A stretch of DNA of 11,707 nt, taken from NCBI GenBank assembly GCA_023430685.1, contig JAEYZH010000045.1, positions 1-11,707 on the forward strand. Reading direction: 5' to 3'. This document shows positions 6,360 through 11,707 of this stretch, in pieces. The number at the start of each line of letters is the position of its first letter. Position 1 is the stretch's first letter. The position numbers and the translations under genes were made by a program. Origin of the DNA: Pseudomonadota bacterium. GTDB taxonomy: Bacteria; Pseudomonadota; Gammaproteobacteria; Xanthomonadales; Rhodanobacteraceae. The notes beneath the pieces are model-generated. The model ran no database searches, was not told where the DNA came from, and was given only the letters and a program-made list of their open reading frames with translations.

Positions 6360-8416
6360 GGCTTCGACGTCCACTGCTTCAGCCATCCGTTCACGGTGTC
6401 GTGCCAGAGCACGCTGTTGTGTGGCTTGAGTACCCAGTGGTTCTCGTCCGGGAAGTACAGCAGCTTGCTCGGGATGCCGCGGCGCTGCAGCGCGGTGAAC
6501 GCCGCGATGCCCTGCTCCGGCACGATGCGGTAGTCCTTCTCGCCATGGATCACGAGCATCGGCACGCGCCAGTCGGCGACGTGGTTGACCGGGTTGTATT
6601 TCTCGTAGCCGGCGGGGTCCTCGTACTGGGTCTTGCCGCCGTGCTCCCACTCGTCGAACCAGAGTTCCTCGGTGGAGTAACTCATCATGCGCGCGTCGAA
6701 CACGCCGTCGTGCGCGACGATGCACTTCCACGGCTCATTCCAGACGCCCGCGATCCAGAACGCCATGTAGCCACCGTACGAGGCGCCGAGCGCGCAGGCG
6801 CGGTCGCCGTCGAGGAACGGATACTTCTGCTGCGCCGCGGCCCAGCCGAGCTTGAGGTCCTCGAGCGGCGCGCCGCCCCAGTCGCCCGAGATCGCGTCGG
6901 TGAACGCCTGGCCGTAACCGGTGGAACCATGGAAGTTGATCGTCACGACCGCGAAACCCTGGCCCGCGTAAGTCTGCGGATTCCAGCGGTAATGGAAGTC
7001 GTTCGTCATCGCGCCCTGCGGGCCGCCATGGATGATGAACGCGACCGGATACTTCTGGCCGCGCTTGTAGCCGACCGGCTTCACGACGTAGCCCTGCACG
7101 GTGTCGCCGCCGGCGCCCTTGAACGTGAAGAACTCGCCGTCGCCGAACGCGAGGTTGCGCAGGCGTTCCGCGTTGAAGCGCGTGATCGGCTTCTGCTTGC
7201 CGCCGCGCAGGTCCGCGCGGAACAGGTTGGTCGGGTGCTTCCAGTCCTGGCGCGCGAGCACGAGGCCGCGCTTGCCCGCGTCGAATCCTGCCACGTTGGA
7301 ATCACCCGGCAGTCGCGTCGCCTTGCCGCTCGCGACATCGATCGCGAACAGCGCATGCACGCCCCAGTCGTCGCTCGCGGTGTAGAGCGTCTTGCCGTCG
7401 GGCGACTCCACCACGGGCGAGGCGGAGCGGTCCCAGTCCGGCGCGATCTCGCGGCGCTCGCCGCTTGCGAGGTCGAGCGCCATGATGCCGAAGCGATCCG
7501 CTTCGAAGCCGGGGCGCTTCATCGCGAGGTAGTACAGCGTCTTGCCATCCTGCGAGGCGAGCGGATAGCCGTCCCAGGCCGGATTGTCGGCGGTCAGGTT
7601 CTTCGGCTCGTACGGACCGTGCGCCGGAACCGAGTAGATATCGAAATTGGTCGACCAGGGTTCGGTCTTGCCCGCGATGCGCGCATTGAAGAACACGTCC
7701 TTGCCGTCTGCGGAGAAGCCGTACTCGCCCTCGTCGCCGAACGGCTTCGACGGCACGTCGCCGTCGATGCCGGCGCTGAGCCAGTGCAGCTTGCCGGGCT
7801 TGCCGTCCTCGAGGTCCGCGATGAACAACTGCGAGCGGCGCCCGTCGGCCCAGGTGTCCCAGTGGCGCACGAACAACTGGTCGAACACCATGCCGCTGGC
7901 CTTGCCGGCCGCGCGCTCGTCGAGCTTCTTCTTCGTGCACGCGACCGCATCGGGCTCACCCGCGCAATCGGGGAACACGTCGATCGACAGCAGCACGTGC
8001 TGGCCCTCGGGCGAAAGCTTGAAGTTGTTGACGTCGAGCGCGAGCGAAGTCGCCTGCACGGCCTCGCCGCCCTTCGCATCGATGCGCCAGAGCTGGTTGG
8101 TGCCATCCTTCGGCGCGAGGAAATAGACCGAGCTGCCATCCGACGACCACTGCGCGCCCGATGCATTGAGCGACTCGTCGCCGAGCCGGCGCGGCTCGCC
8201 GCCCGCGAGCGGGACGACCCAGACGCTGTTGCGGCCACGGTTCGCCTCGAAGTCGGTCTGGCGCAAGCCGAACACGACCTGGCTGCCGTCGGGCGAGAGC
8301 GCCGGCGCGCTGACGCGATCGAGCATCACGAGGTCGCGCACATCGAACGGTTTCGGCGCCGCGGTGGCGGCCGCGGGAAGCGTGGCGAGCAGCGCCACGG
8401 CGAGGATCGGCTTCAT
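6356..8416 (-). CDS. Secreted S9-family serine peptidase, dipeptidyl-peptidase-5-like
   Basis: A 686-residue exported prolyl-oligopeptidase-family enzyme. Residues 1-20 form a signal peptide (MKPILAVALLATLPAAATAA). A seven-bladed beta-propeller follows (about 30-420; blades with repeated SPDG, SSDG and SADG motifs), then an alpha/beta-hydrolase domain (about 430-686). The catalytic triad is visible: Ser546 in GASYGGY, Asp628 in HGEKDYRIV and His660 in DENHWV. The architecture and the ending ENHWVLKP are those of S9C peptidases such as bacterial DPP5, which remove dipeptides from the N-termini of peptides in the periplasm. The ATG has a strong ribosome-binding site (CTCCCC at 8423-8428, GGGGAG on the minus strand) 6 bases upstream. 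It probably helps a proteolytic, peptide-using lifestyle. Acylaminoacyl-peptidase activity is the main alternative. Confidence 0.92.
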   Translation of the reverse strand: MKPILAVALLATLPAAATAAPKPFDVRDLVMLDRVSAPALSPDGSQVVFGLRQTDFEANRGRNSVWVVPLAGGEPRRLGDESLNASGAQWSSDGSSVYFLAPKDGTNQLWRIDAKGGEAVQATSLALDVNNFKLSPEGQHVLLSIDVFPDCAGEPDAVACTKKKLDERAAGKASGMVFDQLFVRHWDTWADGRRSQLFIADLEDGKPGKLHWLSAGIDGDVPSKPFGDEGEYGFSADGKDVFFNARIAGKTEPWSTNFDIYSVPAHGPYEPKNLTADNPAWDGYPLASQDGKTLYYLAMKRPGFEADRFGIMALDLASGERREIAPDWDRSASPVVESPDGKTLYTASDDWGVHALFAIDVASGKATRLPGDSNVAGFDAGKRGLVLARQDWKHPTNLFRADLRGGKQKPITRFNAERLRNLAFGDGEFFTFKGAGGDTVQGYVVKPVGYKRGQKYPVAFIIHGGPQGAMTNDFHYRWNPQTYAGQGFAVVTINFHGSTGYGQAFTDAISGDWGGAPLEDLKLGWAAAQQKYPFLDGDRACALGASYGGYMAFWIAGVWNEPWKCIVAHDGVFDARMMSYSTEELWFDEWEHGGKTQYEDPAGYEKYNPVNHVADWRVPMLVIHGEKDYRIVPEQGIAAFTALQRRGIPSKLLYFPDENHWVLKPHNSVLWHDTVNGWLKQWTSKP

Positions 8417-8486
8417 CGGTGTCTCCCCTGAGAGGTCGAGCGCGCGATGGTAAGCCCTTGCCGGGGTGTGGGCCAGTTGCGAGGGT

Positions 8487-8505
8487 CACGGCTACGGTCG
8501 CCGTG
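8487..8505. other. GC-rich hairpin upstream of the S9 peptidase gene
   Basis: CACGGC (8487-8492) and GCCGTG (8500-8505) form a perfect 6-bp stem with a 7-base loop in the 231-bp gap between the nuclease stop and the S9 start. It could terminate leftward transcription coming from the nuclease gene, but there is no T-run. The rest of this gap (8417-8647) shows no coding potential. GC falls visibly from about 8550 onward. Confidence 0.3.
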
Positions 8506-8647
8506 GTGGGGCGATCCGCACACGCCGACCGCGCTTCCCGATGCGTTGGCACTGACCCCTGAAGCCGCAGTTCGTGTCTGCAATACGGTTACTGGTCAGA
8601 ACCCAGGCTCCCTAGTGAGTGCTTGGCTGGGTGCCGGGGTAGCTGTT

Positions 8648-9946
8648 TCAGTGCACGGCTCGCTTCTTTGTGATCGCCTTTGCCGGTCTTGCTGCCTTGG
8701 GCGCACGCTCGAATTGCGGAATGTCGAAGACAAGTACAGTCATCGTGAGTTCGCGATTCGTATCCGCTGGATGATGCATGACGAATCGAAACCCTGACTC
8801 ATGCTCCCAGTTCATTGTGCGCTTGTAGTGTTGATGCTTTTCGGTGGCAGATTTGATTTCGCCGAGAACCTTGCTGGTGTCTCTGTTCTTGCTAAATACC
8901 AAGATTGCGGTCTTAGTGTCGCGCCATGAAGAATAGCCTAGCAGCTGGTCAATGGTCTCTTGATAGACCTGCGTGCCCTTCCAGAATTTGCACTCACCGA
9001 TAAAGACATTCTTGCCGTCGATGCGCAGCAAGATGTCCGTCTTCCCTGCCGCGTTGAACGTCTCGCCGGTTGCCTGCCCCTCGAACTGACCGTTTAGCTG
9101 CACGAGGTAGTGGTCGCGCAGTGCCTCTTCACCCATCGTCGCGAAGGTTGAAGGGCTGCGCTCCATCACTTGAGTCATGTTTTGGATCACGGAGAGCACA
9201 TACTCATAGTGTTCCACGCTCATGGCAGGCTCTGGCTCGTAAGGAGCAGCGGATGCTTTTGGAAGCGTAGGGGCAACCTTCTTGCGGATCGTGGGGGCGA
9301 CGTAGGTCTGCGGGGCGTCCGCGCGAACTTTCAGCGGGATACCGAGCGCGGCCACCCGGCCCTGATTGGCGAACAGTCGCTGCTTTCGCTTCTGAATCGC
9401 CTTTTCCGCAACTGCGCGGATACCGTTGTTGTATCCAGCCACGTCGCGGCTGATCCAACCCAAGTGCTTCTCAATTTCTGCCAGATCCCTATCCAAGGCA
9501 GGTCGAATGTCCTGATCCATGTCGTGCGGAACTTCGAACGACAAGACGAGGCTTTGACCTACAATCTGGCCGCGCGGCGGAGCGGAGGTATAGGTGCTCG
9601 CTCTTGCCTTGAAGAGATCGCCTTCGCCATTGAAGGGGATTTCAATGTCGATCTGCTGACCGGGGATATAGAACGGTCGGCTGGTGCCGCTGATCCAGCG
9701 ATTGCCATGATGCCTGGCATCGATCTGCGTTTCGCGTTGATCGGCGGTCATTGCATCGCGAAGGAGCACAGGGGCTTCGAGGGTGTATTTTTCGGCGAAA
9801 TAACGTATCAAGTCCTCTTCTGACGTGTTTAGCAGGCGGCTAGACTCAAAGCCTTCGACCTCTTTGGCGATCTGCTCGCGTTGGTGATCGATCACTGCCC
9901 GCAAGTCGAGGTCGGAAAAGAGGTACCCCCGGTCATGCGCACCCAT
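8648..9946 (-). CDS. PD-(D/E)XK nuclease-like protein, possible defence gene
   Basis: A 432-residue protein with no signal peptide. The C-terminal domain (about 265-410) carries a restriction-endonuclease-fold signature: an acidic helix EEALRDHYL (273-281), D304 in GKTDILLRIDG and E318-x-K320 in VFIGECKFW, then a helix with TIDQLLGY (331-338). This is the D-x13-ExK arrangement of Mg2+-dependent DNases. The N-terminal 200 residues, starting MGAHDRGYLFSDLDLRAVID, are mixed alpha/beta with conserved-looking YIPGQQIDIEIPF, of unrecognised family. A Pro/Ala/Lys linker (about 205-240) separates the two halves, and the tail (414-430) is strongly basic. GAGGAT at 9951-9956 sets the start at 9946 over an ATG at 10057. 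The lower GC and the flanking mobile-element remnants suggest horizontal acquisition. No methylase or partner gene is adjacent, so its role is open: stand-alone defence, DNA repair or degradation. Confidence 0.8.
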   Translation of the reverse strand: MGAHDRGYLFSDLDLRAVIDHQREQIAKEVEGFESSRLLNTSEEDLIRYFAEKYTLEAPVLLRDAMTADQRETQIDARHHGNRWISGTSRPFYIPGQQIDIEIPFNGEGDLFKARASTYTSAPPRGQIVGQSLVLSFEVPHDMDQDIRPALDRDLAEIEKHLGWISRDVAGYNNGIRAVAEKAIQKRKQRLFANQGRVAALGIPLKVRADAPQTYVAPTIRKKVAPTLPKASAAPYEPEPAMSVEHYEYVLSVIQNMTQVMERSPSTFATMGEEALRDHYLVQLNGQFEGQATGETFNAAGKTDILLRIDGKNVFIGECKFWKGTQVYQETIDQLLGYSSWRDTKTAILVFSKNRDTSKVLGEIKSATEKHQHYKRTMNWEHESGFRFVMHHPADTNRELTMTVLVFDIPQFERAPKAARPAKAITKKRAVH

Positions 9947-9950
9947 GGCA

Positions 9951-9956
9951 ATCCTC
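9951..9956 (-). promoter_or_regulatory. Ribosome-binding site deciding the nuclease start
   Basis: GAGGAT on the minus strand lies 4 bases from the ATG at 9946. The frame stays open to 10057, but the upstream extension (Cys/Arg-rich, with CSECNCRSR) has no comparable site and looks non-coding. Confidence 0.6.
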
Positions 9957-10140
9957 GAGCGGCAATTGCATTCTGAGCACTTTACTCGAACACGTCTCCT
10001 GCTGCGAGTCGCAAGCCGGCTTTGTGGGGGAAGGTATCCAGACCTCAAGGGGCCCACTAGCTCGCGCCGCAGGCTCTGCTTGGAGAGAGCCCATCATGGC
10101 CTCTCCTCACGTTCGCCTTGCTTAGCGCCCGCCCTTCTCG

Positions 10141-10231
10141 AGCGTTGTTCACTTCGATGCCGAGATATCTGACAGTGCTTTCGAGCTTGGTGTGTCCCCA
10201 GAAGGAACTGCACTGCCCGACGGTTGCGTGT
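10141..10231 (-). pseudogene. Tyrosine recombinase/integrase 3' fragment, frameshifted
   Basis: The minus strand reads TRNRRAVQFLLG in one frame and, after one extra base at about 10191-10197 (GGGGACACACC), HTKLESTVRYLGIEVNNA in the next. The joined sequence is the C-terminal box II region of a phage-type integrase: the conserved LLGHTKLESTVRYLG contains the His (GHT) and the catalytic Tyr (RYLG). Only about 30 codons remain. The upstream side is abutted at 10233 by the end of an IS3-type element. The downstream side loses family resemblance after NNA, although that frame stays open to a stop at 10057-10059. It is non-functional. It indicates that an integrase-bearing element once occupied this site. 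Confidence 0.75.
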
Positions 10232-10232
10232 C

Positions 10233-10258
10233 TGACCTGCCCCCATTTCTAGGGCCAC
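10233..10258. repeat. Candidate right terminal inverted repeat of an IS3-family element
   Basis: The plus strand starts TGACCTGCCCCCATTTC at 10233, directly where integrase similarity stops and 4 bp before the transposase-fragment stop region begins. IS3-family (IS407-type) ends commonly begin TG and have a C-rich run of this kind. The partner end is absent from the window, so the identification rests on position and resemblance. Confidence 0.5.
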
Positions 10259-10261
10259 CGA

Positions 10262-10471
10262 CTACTTCGTAGAGTCCTGGGTTGCGACCTTATCGCTCGT
10301 AGGTTGGGTTGTAATGGTTCCATCCGCTCGAATGGTTGCTGCGAACTCGGCCGGTGTGCGGCCCTGCAACGAGCTGTGTGGTCGAACCTGATTATAGTCA
10401 CGCCGCCATTCGGCGATCTGTGTCTTGGCTTGCTCGAGCGTGACGAACCAGTGCTCGTTGAGGCATTCGTC
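10262..10471 (-). pseudogene. IS3-family transposase OrfB, C-terminal remnant
   Basis: The minus strand encodes DECLNEHWFVTLEQAKTQIA, then EWRRDYNQVRPHSSL, GRTPAEFAA and a TAG stop at 10262-10264. DECLNEHWF...W..DYN..RPHSSL...TP.EF is the highly conserved C-terminus of IS3-group OrfB integrase-type transposases. The catalytic DD(35)E triad lies upstream of this segment and is absent, so the fragment cannot transpose. The frame is intact over its 70 codons, suggesting a fairly recent truncation. Codons ahead of DEC (reading DSDPDF) no longer match the family. Confidence 0.9.
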
Positions 10472-10475
10472 AAAA

Positions 10476-10494
10476 TCGGGGTCAGAGTCGACTT
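10476..10494. other. Possible end of a REP/Y1-type element at a truncation junction
   Basis: CGGGGTCAGAGTCGACTTT lies exactly where IS3 similarity stops. From memory, variants of GGGGTCAGAGT-CGACTTT recur in intergenic DNA of many Proteobacteria, often near REP-associated tyrosine (Y1) transposases. No transposase of that kind is in the window, so this may be only a scar. The identification is from recollection, not comparison. Confidence 0.3.
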
Positions 10495-10500
10495 TACTAA

Positions 10501-10569
10501 CCCTACTGGTACCTGTCCGTATACTTCGTGATCGAGGTCGGCGAGATGCTGCTCTCGCCGATGGGCCTC
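10501..10569 (+). pseudogene. Possible 23-residue remnant of a POT-family peptide transporter
   Basis: The plus strand reads PYWYLSVYFVIEVGEMLLSP followed by MGLT. The pattern W-(L)-x-x-Y-x5-GE-x-x-LSP-x-GL is characteristic of a transmembrane helix near the C-terminus of proton-dependent oligopeptide (POT/PTR) transporters. An in-frame TAA precedes it at 10498-10500 and the following sequence no longer resembles the family. If real, it is a transporter scrap left by rearrangement. The match is short and could be fortuitous. Confidence 0.35.
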
Positions 10570-10737
10570 ACATGTTCGGGAACTCTTGCGGCGCAACTCG
10601 GAAGGTCAGCCCTCGAGGTTCCCGAAGGCGAGGTGTTGAACATCGCCGATGCGTTTGCAAGGCGCGATGCGCCACTCGCGTTTTCCGCGCGGATCAGGAT
10701 TGCCAATGGCGTGGTCGAACGGGTGGTGACGCCATGA
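10570..10737 (+). other. Unrecognised reading-frame end, probably a truncated gene
   Basis: The plus frame stays open from 10501 to a TGA at 10735-10737. Its last part, EVPEGEVLNIADAFARRDAP then LAFSARIRIANGVVERVVTP, has balanced composition and GC-rich third codon positions, like a real protein C-terminus. I do not recognise the family. No ribosome-binding site precedes its possible starts (GTG 10528, ATG 10543, ATG 10558), so it is more likely the 3' remnant of a gene whose front was lost at the island boundary. An ATGA overlap leads into an 11-codon frame (10734-10766) of doubtful significance. Confidence 0.35.
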
Positions 10738-10777
10738 TCCGGCATTGGCTGCATCGGGTGAAGTGATTTCCCACGGC

Positions 10778-10782
10778 AGGAG
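10778..10782 (+). promoter_or_regulatory. Ribosome-binding site for a GTG start
   Basis: AGGAG stands 6 bases ahead of GTG at 10789-10791. It favours this start over the in-frame ATG at 10831-10833, which would fall inside the signal peptide (before CAGSALA). Confidence 0.7.
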
Positions 10783-10788
10783 AAGATC

Positions 10789-11707
10789 GTGAAGCATGGT
10801 TTCTTCCGGCGCACCAGTCTGGGATTGATCATGTGCGCGGGCTCCGCCCTCGCTGCCGACGGCGCAATTGACTTGTCCTTTGGCATGAACGGAATCGCCC
10901 GAACCGGCGCGAGCGACACGGGTGGCCACGCGGCACTGGCCATTTCGAGCACGGACGGCTCTATCGTCACCTGCAGCACGCGCGGTCGGCTGTCAGCCAC
11001 CTTCGAGGACTTCCACGTTGCGCGCTTCTCGCAGGATGGCTTACCCGACCTCGCGTTTGGCCAAGCCGGAAGCACGACGATCGACTTCGACCAGCACGAG
11101 GATCTTTGCTCCGGTGTTGCGATCCAGCCCGATGGCCTGATCGTCCTTGCGGGCACCGAACGCATTCCGCAGGCATTCGGATTCGGATGGACACGGATCG
11201 CTGTCGCCCGACTCGATGCGAGCGGGAACCTCGACCCGACGTTCGGTGCGGGCACCGGAAAGGTCATTGTCGAATTCGGGGGACGTCAGAGTTCGGCCGC
11301 CGCGGTCGCGCTGCAGACGGACGGGAAGATCCTGGTCGCTGGTCGCGCCCGTGTGGGCGACTCCGCGCAGGAGGTGGACTTCGCAGTGGTGCGACTGCTC
11401 GCCGATGGCAGCCTGGATACCTCGTTCGGCGTGCTCGGAATGGCGACAGCCGGTTTCCACGACGATGATTCGTTCGACTACGGCAACGACATGGCCGTCG
11501 ATGACGAGGGTCGAATCGTGGTTGTCGGAATTGCGAACGGACACGCCGGAATTGCACGATTCTTGCCGGACGGCCAACTGGACACCAGCTTTGATGGTGA
11601 TGGACTGAGCGACTTCGGGAGTTCCGCCGCTGCGTTCGTATTGCCGACGTGTGTCGTCCTGCAGGGGAACGGTCAGATCGTTTTCGCGGGCTCGGATGGG
11701 CATGTCG
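10789..11707 (+). CDS. Secreted delta-60-repeat protein, N-terminal 306 residues (cut by window edge)
   Basis: From GTG the frame is open to the window end. Residues 1-22 (MKHGFFRRTSLGLIMCAGSALA) form a signal peptide with a basic n-region. The mature part is a series of about 55-residue repeats of the delta-60 type: D.SFG (28-32), FHVARFSQDGLPDLAFG (75-91), IAVARLDASGNLDPTFG (137-153), FAVVRLLADGSLDTSFG (198-214) and AGIARFLPDGQLDTSF (253-268), alternating with strands such as QTDGKILVAG (176-185). These repeats form beta-propeller-like extracellular proteins; no catalytic residues are known for them. A following repeat starts at the edge, so the protein is longer. It does not belong to the leftward operons and has its own ribosome-binding site. 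Possible roles are surface display or adhesion. Confidence 0.85.
   Translation, partial: MKHGFFRRTSLGLIMCAGSALAADGAIDLSFGMNGIARTGASDTGGHAALAISSTDGSIVTCSTRGRLSATFEDFHVARFSQDGLPDLAFGQAGSTTIDFDQHEDLCSGVAIQPDGLIVLAGTERIPQAFGFGWTRIAVARLDASGNLDPTFGAGTGKVIVEFGGRQSSAAAVALQTDGKILVAGRARVGDSAQEVDFAVVRLLADGSLDTSFGVLGMATAGFHDDDSFDYGNDMAVDDEGRIVVVGIANGHAGIARFLPDGQLDTSFDGDGLSDFGSSAAAFVLPTCVVLQGNGQIVFAGSDGHV

Larger units (their letters stand above)
10233..10471 (-). mobile_element. Truncated IS3-family insertion element
   Basis: This is the surviving 239-bp distal part of an IS3-family element: a terminal-repeat-like end at 10233 and the last 70 codons of the OrfB transposase (10262-10471). The left two-thirds, including OrfA, the catalytic DDE core and the left inverted repeat, are missing. 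Resemblance stops abruptly at 10471. One end abuts the integrase fragment, implying insertion into that gene. The other end abuts unrelated sequence starting with a GGGGTCAGAGTCGAC motif. Confidence 0.75.

Noticed and set aside
6401..8431. Long plus-strand open frame (676 codons) opposite the S9 peptidase
   Set aside because: It lies entirely opposite a gene with an intact signal peptide and catalytic triad, and its Arg/Ala/Glu-rich translation has no recognisable domain.
8601..8632. ACCCAG...CTGGGT hairpin as a terminator of the nuclease gene
   Set aside because: The stem is only 6 bp with a 20-base loop and no T-run follows on the relevant strand.
9947..10057. N-terminal extension of the nuclease from an upstream ATG
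   Set aside because: The extension is Cys/Arg-rich with no ribosome-binding site, whereas the ATG at 9946 has GAGGAT close upstream.
8553..10484. TGACCCC (8553-8559) and GGGGTCA (10478-10484) as inverted ends of one mobile unit enclosing the nuclease
   Set aside because: They nearly coincide with the GC transitions, but a 7-bp match is too short to stand out from chance and similarity does not extend beyond it.
10503..11267. Minus-strand open frame opposite the delta-60 gene
   Set aside because: The plus strand carries five clear delta-60 repeats, a signal peptide and a ribosome-binding site, while the minus frame is low-complexity and unrecognisable.

Overview
This window looks like a high-GC gammaproteobacterial chromosome, most likely Lysobacterales (Xanthomonadales). 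That assignment rests on family resemblance (an S9C dipeptidyl-peptidase-5-type protein, secreted M23 proteins with WYT-type C-terminal repeats, C-terminal '...FADGFD' tails and REP-like palindromes), not on a marker gene.

Left part (1-1776): an oxidative-stress locus. The 5' end of an AhpC-type peroxiredoxin gene (minus) is divergent from oxyR (plus). They share an AT-rich regulatory region with inverted repeats. rnk, for a GreA-like RNA-polymerase-binding regulator, follows oxyR.

Middle part (1921-8416): a minus-strand block of exported proteins. In transcription order it holds a secreted S9 serine peptidase, a small secreted protein overlapping it by 4 bases (GTGA), a roughly 500-bp array of REP-like palindromes, and two paralogous M23 metallopeptidases in tandem. 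The paralogues share the catalytic core. One ends in a short GFD tail, the other in two repeat domains, so they appear to differ by exchange of the C-terminal module.

Right part (about 8550-10740): an accessory segment of visibly lower GC. It holds one intact gene for a PD-(D/E)XK nuclease-like protein, followed by mobile-element debris: a frameshifted tyrosine-recombinase 3' fragment broken by a truncated IS3-family element, a sequence resembling an element end (GGGGTCAGAGTCGAC), a possible 23-residue scrap of a POT-family peptide transporter, and the 3' end of an unrecognised reading frame. From 10789 to the window end a secreted delta-60-repeat protein begins with GTG and is cut by the window edge.

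The most unusual items are the higher-order palindrome array (5204-5707), the nuclease gene bordered by nested mobile-element remnants, the M23 pair with swapped C-terminal modules, and the short C-terminal motif shared by two otherwise unrelated exported proteins. I see no RNA genes and no CRISPR array.
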